64,000 nucleotides of DNA from Pseudomonas sp. K2I15. GTDB taxonomy: Bacteria > Pseudomonadota > Gammaproteobacteria > Pseudomonadales > Pseudomonadaceae. The stretch spans positions 26,710 through 90,709 of the forward strand of contig NZ_NIXO01000025.1 of NCBI RefSeq assembly GCF_002204795.1, read 5' to 3'. Under the pieces are notes generated by a model. It saw nothing but the letters and a program-made list of their open reading frames with translations, did no database searches and was not told the origin of the DNA. The first letter of the stretch is position 1, and the number at the start of each line of letters is the position of its first letter. Of the stretch, positions 35,407 through 47,499 are shown piece after piece. Made by a program: the position numbers and the translations under genes.

Positions 35407-36765
35407 ATGTTGAAACCTGCGAAGCTGGAAAAAGTCCTGATCGCCAACCGCGGCGAAATCGCCCTGCGGATCCTGCGCGCTTGCAAGGAAATGGGCATCA
35501 AGACCGTCGCGGTGTACTCGACTGCCGACAAAGAGCTGATGCACTTGGGTCTGGCTGACGAGACAGTTTGCATCGGCCCGGCGCCTGCCAACCTGTCTTA
35601 CCTGCACATCCCGGCGATCATCGCGGCCGCTGAAGTGACCGGCGCTACCGCCATTCACCCAGGCTACGGTTTCCTCGCGGAAAACGCCGATTTCGCCGAA
35701 CAGGTGGAAAAATCCGGTTTTGCCTTCATCGGCCCGAAAGCCGACACCATTCGCCTGATGGGCGACAAGGTATCGGCCAAGCACGCCATGATCGCAGCCG
35801 GCGTGCCAACCGTGCCTGGCTCCGACGGCCCGTTGCCTGAAGACCCGGAAACCGCTCTGCGCATTGGTCGCGAAGTCGGTTACCCGGTGATCATCAAGGC
35901 CGCTGGCGGCGGCGGTGGTCGTGGCATGCGCGTTGTGCACAAGGAAGAAGACCTGATCGAAGCGGCCAAGCAGACTCGCGAAGAAGCGGGCGCCTGGTTC
36001 AGCAACCCGATGGTCTACCTCGAAAAATACCTGACCAACCCACGTCACGTGGAAGTGCAGGTGCTTTCCGATGGCCAGGGTCACGCGATTCACCTGGGCG
36101 ACCGTGACTGCTCGCTGCAGCGTCGTCACCAGAAGGTGCTTGAAGAAGCACCGGCACCGGGCCTGGATGAAACCGCCCGTGCCGAAGTGCTGGCGCGTTG
36201 CGTCAAGGCGTGCATCGACATCAACTACCGTGGCGCGGGCACTTTCGAGTTCCTGTACGAGAACGGCCGCTTCTACTTCATCGAGATGAACACTCGTGTG
36301 CAGGTAGAGCATCCGGTATCGGAAATGGTCACCGGTATCGACATCGTCAAGGAGATGCTGAGCATCGCCGCTGGCAACAAGCTGTCGTTTACCCAGGAAG
36401 ATGTGAAGATCCACGGCCACTCCCTGGAGTGCCGGATCAACGCCGAAGACCCGAAAACCTTTATCCCAAGCCCAGGCATGGTCAAGCACTTCCATGCACC
36501 AGGCGGCAACGGCGTTCGCGTCGATTCCCACCTGTACAGCGGCTACAAGGTTCCGTCGAACTACGACTCCCTGATCGGCAAGCTGATCACCTGGGGCTCG
36601 ACTCGCGATGAAGCCATGGCACGCATGCGCAATGCCCTGGACGAAATCGTGGTAGACGGCATCAAGACCAACATCCCGTTGCATCGGGACCTGGTTCGCG
36701 ATGAAGGCTTCTGCGAAGGTGGTGTGAACATTCACTACCTGGAACACAAGCTGGCTAATCAGTAA
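35407..36765 (+). CDS. accC: Acetyl-CoA carboxylase biotin carboxylase subunit
   Basis: 452 residues from the ATG at 35407, with GGAGAG upstream; the reading frame is open further 5' but that part overlaps accB. ATP-grasp enzyme that carboxylates biotin on AccB. Visible: LIANRGEIALRILRACKEMG, the GGGGGRGMR glycine loop, HVEVQVLSDGQG, RDCSLQRRHQKVLEEAPAPG, and FIEMNTRVQVEHPVSEMVTG. A strong hairpin follows its stop. Confidence 0.98.
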   Translation: MLKPAKLEKVLIANRGEIALRILRACKEMGIKTVAVYSTADKELMHLGLADETVCIGPAPANLSYLHIPAIIAAAEVTGATAIHPGYGFLAENADFAEQVEKSGFAFIGPKADTIRLMGDKVSAKHAMIAAGVPTVPGSDGPLPEDPETALRIGREVGYPVIIKAAGGGGGRGMRVVHKEEDLIEAAKQTREEAGAWFSNPMVYLEKYLTNPRHVEVQVLSDGQGHAIHLGDRDCSLQRRHQKVLEEAPAPGLDETARAEVLARCVKACIDINYRGAGTFEFLYENGRFYFIEMNTRVQVEHPVSEMVTGIDIVKEMLSIAAGNKLSFTQEDVKIHGHSLECRINAEDPKTFIPSPGMVKHFHAPGGNGVRVDSHLYSGYKVPSNYDSLIGKLITWGSTRDEAMARMRNALDEIVVDGIKTNIPLHRDLVRDEGFCEGGVNIHYLEHKLANQ

Positions 36766-36781
36766 GCGAAGTGATCCACCC

Positions 36782-36813
36782 AACAAAGCCGCCTTCGGGC
36801 GGCTTTGTTGTTT
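36782..36813 (+). terminator. Terminator of the accBC operon
   Basis: 12-bp perfect stem AACAAAGCCGCC/GGCGGCTTTGTT with a TTCG loop, followed by GTTTG. Lies 16 bp after the accC stop. Confidence 0.9.
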
Positions 36814-36836
36814 GTGGTGCCTGTGAAAAACGCTTT

Positions 36837-36902
36837 TGTGGCGAGGGGGCTTGCCCCCTCGCTACAACAAGCTCCCTCACCACAACAAGCTCCCTCGCCA
36901 CA
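36837..36902. repeat. Second repeat family (TGTGGCGAGGGGGCTTGC) with a tandem 18-mer
   Basis: TGTGGCGAGGGGGCTTGCCC is itself palindromic; downstream an 18-bp unit, ACAACAAGCTCCCTC(A/G)CC, is repeated in tandem and the block ends TCGCCACA, inverse to the start. This family is distinct from the GTGGGAGC REPs and recurs at 46686-46818. Confidence 0.8.
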
Positions 36903-36980
36903 GGTCATGCTCTCGCGTAAACTTGCGCGTTTCTCGCAGCCCTACCCTGCTGCACACTCATTTTTTCAAAGGTGCCCGCC

Positions 36981-37859
36981 ATGCCTTGGCTGCAAGTCCG
37001 TCTCGCCATCAGCCCAGAACAAGCCGAAACCTACGAAGACGCGTTCCTCGAAGTGGGCGCCGTGTCGGTGACCTTCATGGACGCCGAAGACCAGCCGATC
37101 TTCGAACCCGAACTAAACACCACCCCGCTGTGGTCCCACACCCACTTGCTGGCTCTGTTCGAAGACGGCACCGATGCCGCCAGCGTCCTGGCCCATATGG
37201 AATTGCTCACCGGCGGCCCGCTGCCGGAACACCACAGCGAAATCATCGAAGACCAGGACTGGGAACGCAGCTGGATGGACAACTTCCAGCCGATGCGTTT
37301 TGGCCAGCGCCTGTGGATCGTGCCGAGCTGGCACGCCGCCCCCGAGCCTGACGCCGTGAACCTGCTGCTGGACCCGGGCCTGGCGTTCGGCACCGGCACC
37401 CACCCCACCACCGCCCTGTGCCTGGAATGGCTCGACGGCCAGGACCTGCAAGACTGCAACGTGCTGGACTTCGGCTGTGGCTCGGGGATTCTGGCGATCG
37501 CCGCGCTGCTGCTGGGCGCCAAGGAAGCCGTCGGTACCGATATCGACGTGCAAGCCCTGGAAGCCTCCCGCGATAACGCCGGGCGTAATCACATCCCTGA
37601 AGAGAAATTCCCGCTGTACCTGCCGGAGCAATTGCCCCAGGTACAGGCCGACGTGCTGGTGGCCAACATCCTCGCCGGGCCGCTGGTTGCCCTGGCGCCG
37701 CAGCTGTCGAGCCTGGTCAAGCCGGGCGGCCGCCTGGCGCTGTCGGGCATCCTCGCCGAACAGGGCGAAGACGTTGCCGCGGCCTACGCCCAGGATTTTG
37801 AGCTGGATCCGATCGCCAACCGCGACGGCTGGGTACGCATCAGCGGTCGTCGGCGCTAG
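36981..37859 (+). CDS. prmA: Ribosomal protein L11 methyltransferase
   Basis: 292 residues from the ATG at 36981 (AAAGG upstream), the usual PrmA size. N-terminal L11-binding domain, linker with WERSWMDNFQPMRFG, and the SAM domain: LDPGLAFGTGTHPTTALCLE (substrate/SAM motif), VLDFGCGSGILAIAALLLGA, and the NPPF-equivalent VANILAGPL. Trimethylates L11 amino groups. The downstream DUF3426 gene follows after 30 bp. Confidence 0.96.
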   Translation: MPWLQVRLAISPEQAETYEDAFLEVGAVSVTFMDAEDQPIFEPELNTTPLWSHTHLLALFEDGTDAASVLAHMELLTGGPLPEHHSEIIEDQDWERSWMDNFQPMRFGQRLWIVPSWHAAPEPDAVNLLLDPGLAFGTGTHPTTALCLEWLDGQDLQDCNVLDFGCGSGILAIAALLLGAKEAVGTDIDVQALEASRDNAGRNHIPEEKFPLYLPEQLPQVQADVLVANILAGPLVALAPQLSSLVKPGGRLALSGILAEQGEDVAAAYAQDFELDPIANRDGWVRISGRRR

Positions 37860-37889
37860 AATGAGCGCCTGCATGAATCGGATGGCCGC

Positions 37890-39134
37890 ATGACCGACAG
37901 TTTCGTCACCCAGTGCCCACATTGCCAAGCGCGCTTTCGCGTCAGCCATGCTCAATTGAGCGTGGCCCGTGGCGTGGTGCGCTGTGGCTCATGCCTGCAA
38001 GTGTTCAATGCCGCTCGCCAACTGCTGGAGCAGCGCGCCAGTGCGCCCGCGCCCCAGCCACCGGCAGCAATAGAACCGCCACCCGAAGCACAACGGGCCA
38101 TCAGCCAGAAGCAATGGACCGCCGAAGAGCTGGACCTGGATAACCTGGACCTCGACGAAGAACTGGCCAAGCTGGAGCGTCGCGAGATTCAACACACCCA
38201 GCCCGTGGGTGCGGACCGTCGCCAACACGGCGCCGACCGTCGGCAAAAAGAAGACGCCCTCAGCGCCAGCCGTGACTCGGCCAAAGCCGAGGAAGAACAA
38301 TGGGCCGCCAGCCTGTTCAGTGAGCCGCGCGATGAACGGGCGCAAGCCCCGCAACCGGCCGACGACGAACCGCAACCCTCCAAGGCTGCAACAGGCAAAC
38401 CCAAGCGCACCGAGCCTTCAATGTCGTTTGAAGCCGTTGAGCCTGGCGACGAGCCACCGCTGCACGCAAGCACCGCCGATGACGAACTCGACCCACCGGT
38501 AACCGCCGAAATAGTCGAACCCGAAGCCGAACAACCCGAACGCCCGCAGCCCAAACGCAAGCGCCCTCGCCCCGAGGCTGGCGCCCACGACGACGTGCTG
38601 CAGGACCTGGAAGATGACCCGCTGCACCTGTATTCCCAGAAGCGCTCCTCCGGCTGGGGCCGCCGCCTGTTCTGGGGCTTGCTGGTGCTGCTGGCCGCCG
38701 CCGGCCTTGCGGGGCAATACGTCGCCTACCAATTCGACGACCTGGCACGCCAGGACGCCTATCGCCCGTGGTTCCAGGAACTGTGCCCGAAACTGGGCTG
38801 CACCGTGCCATCACGGGTCGATATCGCCCACATCAAGAGCAGCAACCTGGTGGTGCGCAGCCACCCGGAGTTCGCCGGCGCCCTGGTGGTGGACGCGATC
38901 ATCTATAACCGCGCGACATTCTCCCAACCGTTCCCGTTGCTGGAGCTACGTTTTGCCGACATGAACGGGAATATGATCGCCAGTCGTCGCTTCAAACCCG
39001 CCGAGTACCTCAGCGGTGAGCTGGCAGGCGTGACCGAGATGCCCTCCCAGACGCCGATCCACATCGCCCTGGACATCCTCGACCCGGGCAACAAAGCGGT
39101 GAATTACAGCCTGAGCTTCCACTCTCCCGAGTGA
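37890..39134 (+). CDS. Zinc-ribbon plus DUF3426 membrane protein
   Basis: 414 residues. The N-terminal MJ0042-type zinc ribbon has CPHC at 9-12 and CGSC at 32-35. A long acidic, Pro/Ala/Glu-rich linker (about 50-240) follows, one transmembrane helix (about 255-275, FWGLLVLLAAAGLAGQYVA), and a C-terminal periplasmic DUF3426 beta domain with FQELCPKLGC, LVVRSHPEFAGALVVDAIIY and FADMNGNMIASRRF. Function unknown; it sits between prmA and dusB as in other pseudomonads. Confidence 0.9.
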   Translation: MTDSFVTQCPHCQARFRVSHAQLSVARGVVRCGSCLQVFNAARQLLEQRASAPAPQPPAAIEPPPEAQRAISQKQWTAEELDLDNLDLDEELAKLERREIQHTQPVGADRRQHGADRRQKEDALSASRDSAKAEEEQWAASLFSEPRDERAQAPQPADDEPQPSKAATGKPKRTEPSMSFEAVEPGDEPPLHASTADDELDPPVTAEIVEPEAEQPERPQPKRKRPRPEAGAHDDVLQDLEDDPLHLYSQKRSSGWGRRLFWGLLVLLAAAGLAGQYVAYQFDDLARQDAYRPWFQELCPKLGCTVPSRVDIAHIKSSNLVVRSHPEFAGALVVDAIIYNRATFSQPFPLLELRFADMNGNMIASRRFKPAEYLSGELAGVTEMPSQTPIHIALDILDPGNKAVNYSLSFHSPE

Positions 39135-39319
39135 ACCGGCTCATGGGCCGGGGTTTGACGGCAGATTATTGACTGCGCCGCCTTTGACCAAACCGGCGGC
39201 GATAAGAAAATAACTGTTCAGATTTTATCCAATTCAGCCTTTATCCAGTCATCGAGAGCGGGTATCATGCCAACCCTTTTTCGAACTCTAATGATCCGGC
39301 CCCACAACAGGGAAGTCCT

Positions 39320-40333
39320 ATGTCGGCGGTACGCATCGGCCCATACACATTGCATAACGGCTTGATCCTCGCCCCTATGGCGGGCGTCACCGACCAGCCC
39401 TTTCGTCAGCTTTGCAAGCGGTTGGGCGCAGGGCTTGTAGTCTCGGAAATGGTCACCAGCGACATGAGCTTGTGGAACACCCGCAAATCGCGGATGCGCA
39501 TGATCCACGAAGGTGATCCCGAGCCCCGCTCGGTACAGATCGCCGGTGGTGATGCGCAAATGCTGGCGGATGCGGCCCGGGCCAACGTGGAGTTGGGGGC
39601 GCAGATTATTGATATCAACATGGGTTGCCCGGCCAAGAAGGTCTGCAACAAGGCCGCAGGGTCTGCCCTGTTGAAGGATGAGCAGTTGGTGAGCGAGATC
39701 CTGCATGCCGTTGTCGCTGCAGTGGATGTACCGGTCACCCTGAAGATCCGCACCGGTTGGGACCGGGACAACAAGAATGGCCTGACGGTGGCAAAGATCG
39801 CCGAGCAGGCGGGCATTACAGCGCTGGCGGTGCATGGCCGCACCCGCGCCGACCTTTACACCGGTGAAGCCGAGTACGACACCATTGCCGCGATCAAGCA
39901 GGCGGTGTCGATTCCCGTCTTTGCCAACGGCGACATCGATTCAGCCGAGAAAGCCCGGCGCGTGTTGCACGCGACCGGCGCCGATGGCCTGTTGATTGGC
40001 CGGGCTGCCCAGGGGCGGCCGTGGATTTTTCGTGAGATTGAGCATTTTCTGCGTACCGGCGAAATTTTGCCGGCACCGGAGTTGATCGAGGTGGAACGTA
40101 TTCTGCTAGAGCATCTGGCCGCCCTGCACGCCTTCTATGGAGACGTGATGGGAGTACGCATTGCTCGCAAGCATGTGGGCTGGTATCTCGCAACCTTGCC
40201 GGGCGCCAGGGAGTTTCGCGCCCACTTCAATCGTTTGGATGATACGGAAGCACAGTGCGCCAACGTTCGTGAATTCTTCTGCGAGCGTTACAAGAGCCTG
40301 GTGACAGGGGACGGAGAAGGGGTGGCCGCATGA
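39320..40333 (+). CDS. dusB: tRNA-dihydrouridine synthase B
   Basis: 337 residues. FMN-dependent TIM barrel reducing uridine in the tRNA D-loop. Visible: LAPMAGVTDQPFRQLCKRLG, the MGCPAKKVCNKAAGSALL block with the catalytic Cys, HGRTRADLYTGEA, and ANGDID with GADGLLIGRAAQGRPWIF. AGGGAAG precedes the ATG. The ATGA overlap with fis is the same conserved pair as in enteric bacteria. Confidence 0.97.
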   Translation: MSAVRIGPYTLHNGLILAPMAGVTDQPFRQLCKRLGAGLVVSEMVTSDMSLWNTRKSRMRMIHEGDPEPRSVQIAGGDAQMLADAARANVELGAQIIDINMGCPAKKVCNKAAGSALLKDEQLVSEILHAVVAAVDVPVTLKIRTGWDRDNKNGLTVAKIAEQAGITALAVHGRTRADLYTGEAEYDTIAAIKQAVSIPVFANGDIDSAEKARRVLHATGADGLLIGRAAQGRPWIFREIEHFLRTGEILPAPELIEVERILLEHLAALHAFYGDVMGVRIARKHVGWYLATLPGAREFRAHFNRLDDTEAQCANVREFFCERYKSLVTGDGEGVAA

Positions 40334-40650
40334 CGATGATGACCGAGACTTTAGTGAGTGGAACAACACCCGTGAGCGACAACGTCAATTTGAAACAGCA
40401 CCTCAACACGCCGAGCGAAGAAGGCCAGACCCTTCGCGGGAGTGTCGAGAAGGCGCTGCACAATTATTTCGCCCACCTTGAGGGCGCTGCCGTCACGGAC
40501 GTGTACAACCTCGTGCTCTCCGAAGTCGAGGCGCCGTTGCTCGAAAGCGTAATGAACTACGTCAAGGGCAACCAGACCAAGGCCAGTGAACTGCTCGGCC
40601 TGAACCGTGGCACGCTGCGCAAGAAACTCAAGCAGTACGATTTGCTGTAA
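40330..40650 (+). CDS. fis: Nucleoid-associated regulator Fis
   Basis: 106 residues. The N-terminal region is variable; the C-terminal HTH carries LESVMNYVKGNQTKASELLG followed by LNRGTLRKKLKQYDLL, essentially the Fis DNA-binding sequence. Fis binds degenerate AT-rich sites and regulates rRNA, tRNA and supercoiling-sensitive promoters. ATGA overlap with dusB means coupled translation. A terminator follows at 40668. Confidence 0.97.
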   Translation: MTMMTETLVSGTTPVSDNVNLKQHLNTPSEEGQTLRGSVEKALHNYFAHLEGAAVTDVYNLVLSEVEAPLLESVMNYVKGNQTKASELLGLNRGTLRKKLKQYDLL

Positions 40651-40667
40651 GCATTCAATCAAACCAG

Positions 40668-40700
40668 AAAGGCGCCCGCGTAAAAACGGACGCCTTTTTT
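40668..40700 (+). terminator. Terminator of the dusB-fis operon
   Basis: Imperfect stem AAAGGCGCCCG pairing with CGGACGCCTTT around a short A-rich loop, followed by a run of T (40695-40700). It lies 17 bp after the fis stop and 32 bp before purH. Confidence 0.88.
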
Positions 40701-40731
40701 GCTGACTCCTTTGCTTTTGATGGAAATTGAA

Positions 40732-42339
40732 ATGACCGACCAGACTACCCGCCTGCCGATCCGCCGCGCCTTGATCAGTGTCTCCGACAAGACCGGGATC
40801 CTCGAATTTGCCCGGGAGCTGGAAGCCCTCGGCGTGGAGATTCTCTCTACCGGCGGGACCTTCAAACTGCTGCAGGACAACGGCGTGGCCGCAGTGGAAG
40901 TGGCGGACTACACCGGTTTCGCAGAAATGATGGACGGTCGGGTCAAGACCCTGCACCCGAAAATCCACGGCGGGATCCTCGGTCGTCGCGGTATCGACGA
41001 CGCCATCATGACCGAGCACGGCATCAAGCCGATCGACCTGGTGGCCGTTAACCTGTACCCATTCGAAGCCACCATCAACAAGCCAGGCTGCGACCTGCCG
41101 ACCGCCATCGAAAACATCGACATCGGCGGCCCGACCATGGTTCGCTCGGCAGCCAAAAACCACAAAGACGTAGCCATCGTGGTGAACGCCAGCGACTACG
41201 CCAACGTGCTGGAAAGCCTGAAAGCCGGCGGCCTGACCTACGCCCAGCGCTTCGACCTGATGCTCAAGGCCTTCGAACACACCGCGGCCTACGACGGCAT
41301 GATCGCCAACTACATGGGCACCGTGAACCAGGCGGCTGAAACCCTGAGCACAGAAGGCCGCAGCCAGTTCCCGCGCACCTTCAACAGCCAGTTCATCAAG
41401 GCCCAGGAAATGCGCTACGGCGAGAACCCGCACCAGAGCGCGGCGTTCTACGTTGAGGCCAAACCAGCCGAAGTCGGTATCGCCACCGCGACCCAACTGC
41501 AAGGCAAAGAGCTGTCCTATAACAACGTGGCCGACACCGACGCCGCGCTGGAATGTGTGAAGAGCTTCGTCAAGCCAGCCTGTGTGATCGTCAAGCACGC
41601 CAACCCGTGCGGCGTGGCCGTGAGCCCGGACGCAGAAGGCGGCATCCGCCAGGCGTACGAACTGGCCTACGCCACCGACACCGAGTCGGCCTTCGGCGGC
41701 ATCATCGCCTTCAACCGTGAACTGGACGCCGAGACCGCCAAGGCGATCGTTGAGCGTCAGTTCGTTGAAGTGATCATTGCCCCGTCCGTGAGCGAAGAAG
41801 CTCGCGCCATCGTTGCCGCCAAGGCCAATGTGCGCCTGCTTGCCTGCGGCGAGTGGTCATCTGACCGCGCCGCTGCCTGGGACTACAAGCGCGTCAACGG
41901 CGGCTTGCTGGTACAGAGCCGCGACATCGGCATGATCGGCAGTGACGACCTGAAAGTGGTCACCAAGCGCGCCCCGACCGAACAGGAAGTCAACGACCTG
42001 ATCTTCGCCTGGAAAGTCGCCAAATACGTTAAATCCAACGCCATCGTCTACGCCAAGAACCGCCAGACCATCGGTGTCGGCGCCGGCCAGATGAGCCGTG
42101 TGAACTCCGCGCGTATCGCTGCGATCAAGGCCGAACATGCCGGCTTGCAGGTGCAGGGTTCAGTGATGGCATCGGACGCATTCTTCCCGTTCCGTGATGG
42201 TTTGGACAATGCCGCGAAAGCCGGTGTGACCGCGGTGATCCAGCCGGGCGGTTCGATGCGCGACGCTGAAGTGATTGCAGCGGCTGATGAAGCCGGCATC
42301 GCCATGGTCTTCACTGGCATGCGTCACTTCCGTCACTGA
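40732..42339 (+). CDS. purH: Bifunctional AICAR transformylase / IMP cyclohydrolase
   Basis: 535 residues from the ATG at 40732; upstream in-frame ATG/TTG codons run into the fis terminator. The N-terminal MGS-like cyclohydrolase domain (ALISVSDKTGILEFARELEA, LSTGGTFKLL, MMDGRVKTLHPKIHGGIL) and the C-terminal transformylase domain (KELSYNNVADTDAALEC, KHANPCGVAV, PFRDGLDNAAKAG). Performs the last two steps of IMP synthesis. purD follows after a REP pair. Confidence 0.97.
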   Translation: MTDQTTRLPIRRALISVSDKTGILEFARELEALGVEILSTGGTFKLLQDNGVAAVEVADYTGFAEMMDGRVKTLHPKIHGGILGRRGIDDAIMTEHGIKPIDLVAVNLYPFEATINKPGCDLPTAIENIDIGGPTMVRSAAKNHKDVAIVVNASDYANVLESLKAGGLTYAQRFDLMLKAFEHTAAYDGMIANYMGTVNQAAETLSTEGRSQFPRTFNSQFIKAQEMRYGENPHQSAAFYVEAKPAEVGIATATQLQGKELSYNNVADTDAALECVKSFVKPACVIVKHANPCGVAVSPDAEGGIRQAYELAYATDTESAFGGIIAFNRELDAETAKAIVERQFVEVIIAPSVSEEARAIVAAKANVRLLACGEWSSDRAAAWDYKRVNGGLLVQSRDIGMIGSDDLKVVTKRAPTEQEVNDLIFAWKVAKYVKSNAIVYAKNRQTIGVGAGQMSRVNSARIAAIKAEHAGLQVQGSVMASDAFFPFRDGLDNAAKAGVTAVIQPGGSMRDAEVIAAADEAGIAMVFTGMRHFRH

Positions 42340-42356
42340 TCCAACTTGATCGAAAT

Positions 42357-42443
42357 GTGGGAGCGGGCTTGCTCGCGAATACGGTGTATCAGCTACATAA
42401 CCTGCGACTGACACACCGCTTTCGCGAGCAAGCCCGCTCCCAC
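42357..42443. repeat. Paired REP (REPIN-type) palindrome
   Basis: Inverted pair of the GTGGGAGCGGGCTTGCTCGC unit between purH and purD. Confidence 0.9.
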
Positions 42444-42487
42444 ATAAAGCGCTCCAGCGGCGCCTTACAGAATTTGAGGTTTTTGAA

Positions 42488-43780
42488 ATGAATGTTTTGA
42501 TCATTGGCAGCGGTGGCCGTGAACACGCCCTGGCCTGGAAAGTTGCCCAGGACCCGCGCGTCCAGAAAGTTTTCGTTGCACCCGGCAACGCCGGTACCGC
42601 CATTGAAGCCAAGTGCGAAAACGTCGCCATCGACGTTCTGGCCCTTGAGCAGCTTGCGGACTTTGCAGAGAAAAACGTTTCCCTGACCATCGTCGGTCCG
42701 GAAGTGCCATTGGTTGCCGGCGTTGTGGACCTGTTCCGCAGCCGTGGCCTGGATTGCTTCGGCCCAACCGCCGGCGCTGCCCAGTTGGAAGGTTCGAAAG
42801 CCTTCACCAAGGACTTCCTGGCTCGTCACAAGATCCCCACCGCCGACTACCAGAACTTCACCGAGATCGAGTCGGCCCTGGCTTACCTGCGTGAGGTCGG
42901 TGCACCGATCGTGATCAAGGCCGACGGCCTGGCCGCCGGTAAAGGCGTGATCGTCGCGATGACCCTGACTGAAGCCGAAGACGCCGTACGCGACATGCTC
43001 GCCGGCAACGCTTTCGGTGAAGCCGGTTCGCGCGTGGTGATCGAAGAATTCCTCGACGGCGAAGAAGCCAGCTTCATCGTGATGGTCGACGGCAAGAACG
43101 TGCTGCCGATGGCCACCAGCCAAGACCACAAACGTGTCGGCGACGGCGACAGCGGCCCGAACACCGGCGGCATGGGTGCTTACTCCCCTGCGCCAGTGGT
43201 TACCGCGCAAGTGCACAAACGCGTGATGGACCTGGTGATCTGGCCAACCGTGCGCGGCATGGCGGATGAAGGCAACGTGTACACCGGTTTCCTGTACGCC
43301 GGTTTGATGATCGACAAGGCCGGTAACCCGAAAGTCATCGAGTTCAACTGCCGCTTCGGCGACCCGGAAACCCAACCGGTGATGCTGCGCCTGCAATCGA
43401 GCCTGGTGCTGTTGGTTGAAGCTGCACTGGCCCAGGCCCTGGACAAGGTCGAAGCCCAGTGGGACCCACGCCCAAGCGTTGGCATCGTGCTGGCCGCCGG
43501 CGGCTACCCGGCCGACTACGCCAAGGGCGATGTGATTGAAGGCCTGGACGCGGCTGCTACGCTGGAAGGCAAGGTGTTCCACGCGGGCACCGCGCTCAAG
43601 GATGGCAAGGTTGTCACTGCCGGTGGTCGCGTGTTGTGCGCAACCGCCATGGGCAGCAGCGTAGATGCGGCCCAGCAACAGGCTTACAAGCTGGCGGCGA
43701 AGCTCGACTGGAAAGGCTGCTTCTACCGCACCGACATTGGCTACCGCGCCATTGCCCGCGAGCGTGGCGAGAGCCAGTAA
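42488..43780 (+). CDS. purD: Phosphoribosylamine-glycine ligase
   Basis: 430 residues. ATP-grasp ligase (GARS) of the second purine step. Visible: MNVLIIGSGGREHALAWKV at the start, the VGPEVPLVAGVVD block, IKADGLAAGKGVIVAMTL, HKRVGDGDSGPNTGGMGAYS and EFNCRFGDPETQPVM. GAGG upstream of the ATG. Confidence 0.97.
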   Translation: MNVLIIGSGGREHALAWKVAQDPRVQKVFVAPGNAGTAIEAKCENVAIDVLALEQLADFAEKNVSLTIVGPEVPLVAGVVDLFRSRGLDCFGPTAGAAQLEGSKAFTKDFLARHKIPTADYQNFTEIESALAYLREVGAPIVIKADGLAAGKGVIVAMTLTEAEDAVRDMLAGNAFGEAGSRVVIEEFLDGEEASFIVMVDGKNVLPMATSQDHKRVGDGDSGPNTGGMGAYSPAPVVTAQVHKRVMDLVIWPTVRGMADEGNVYTGFLYAGLMIDKAGNPKVIEFNCRFGDPETQPVMLRLQSSLVLLVEAALAQALDKVEAQWDPRPSVGIVLAAGGYPADYAKGDVIEGLDAAATLEGKVFHAGTALKDGKVVTAGGRVLCATAMGSSVDAAQQQAYKLAAKLDWKGCFYRTDIGYRAIARERGESQ

Positions 43781-43798
43781 ACACTATCCGTTCGGTTA

Positions 43799-43821
43799 GG
43801 CAGGGGCCCTTGGCCCTTGCC
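43799..43821. terminator. Hairpin between purD and retS, possible terminator
   Basis: GGCAGGGGCC and GGCCCTTGCC pair over 10 positions (one G-T) with a CTT loop, 19 bp after the purD stop. No T-run follows, so if it terminates transcription it does so weakly; it may only protect the purD mRNA 3' end. Confidence 0.45.
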
Positions 43822-43881
43822 CTACGCTTGTGGCCCCGCGCATAGTTGTACCCATGCATCAACCTACGAAGGGATTTCGCC

Positions 43882-46659
<2,778 letters not shown>

Positions 46660-46685
46660 TGCAACTGTCACTGCGCAAGGGCTGT

Positions 46686-46818
46686 TGTGGCGAGGAGGCT
46701 TGTCCCCCGTTGGGCTGCGCATCAGCCCCAGTAAGAGCACCGCATTCCTTCAGTTAGAACTTCATGGCCGGCTTTGGGGCCGCTTCGCAGCCCAACGGGG
46801 GCAAGCCCCCTCACCACA
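46686..46818. repeat. Long inverted repeat of the TGTGGCGAGG family
   Basis: Outer arms, about 33 nt each, run from TGTGGCGAGGAGGCTTG to CCCCCTCACCACA and include TTGGGCTGCG/CGCAGCCCAA near their inner ends. They enclose about 65 nt. The layout is REPIN- or MITE-like, in the retS-marC gap. Confidence 0.8.
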
Positions 46819-46899
46819 GGGCAGCACGTTCATCACAGGACAAGGCGTCCCAAGCACAGGTAAACTCCCGCTCGCCCTCCTTCGCTGTGAGCTCCCACC

Positions 46900-47496
46900 A
46901 TGCTCCACGTGTTGTTCAGCGTTTATTTGAAGATGCTGGTGCTCTACAGCCCCTTCTTCGTGCTTTCCTGCTTTATCAGCCTGACCCGTGGCTACTCCAG
47001 CAAGGAGCGCCGGCGCCTGGCCTGGAAAGTGGCCCTCGCCACCCTGGTATCAAGCGTATTGCTCTACCTGTTTGGCCGGGTGATTTTCAGTGTGTTCGGC
47101 ATCACCGTCGACGCCTTCCGCATCGGCGCCGGCAGTGTGCTGTTTATTTCCGCCCTGGGCATGGCCCAAGGCAAGTCGGCGGTGCAGACCGACAATGTGC
47201 AGCAGGACGTGACCATCGTACCGCTGACCATCCCCCTGACCGTCGGCCCCGGCACCATCGGTGCGCTGCTGGTGATGGGCGTCAGCCAGCCGCACTGGGA
47301 CGACAAGATCACCGCCATCCTCAGCATTGCCCTGGCCAGCCTGACGGTGGGCGTGGTGCTGTACCTGTCCAACCGTATCGAACGTATCCTCGGCGACCAG
47401 GGCTTGCAGATTGTCAGCCGGTTGATGGGGTTATTTGTGTGTGCACTGGCCGCGCAAATCATCTTCACCGGCGTGCGCGGTTACCTGGTGCCCTAA
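46900..47496 (+). CDS. MarC family integral membrane protein
   Basis: 198 residues with six hydrophobic helices. MarC/UPF0056 pattern: SPFFVLSCFISLTRGYSSKE, DAFRIGAGSVLFISALGM, and IVPLTIPLTVGPGTIGALLV. Inner-membrane protein; despite its historical link with multiple antibiotic resistance its function is not established. No close operon partner. Confidence 0.88.
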   Translation: MLHVLFSVYLKMLVLYSPFFVLSCFISLTRGYSSKERRRLAWKVALATLVSSVLLYLFGRVIFSVFGITVDAFRIGAGSVLFISALGMAQGKSAVQTDNVQQDVTIVPLTIPLTVGPGTIGALLVMGVSQPHWDDKITAILSIALASLTVGVVLYLSNRIERILGDQGLQIVSRLMGLFVCALAAQIIFTGVRGYLVP

Positions 47497-47499
47497 ACA

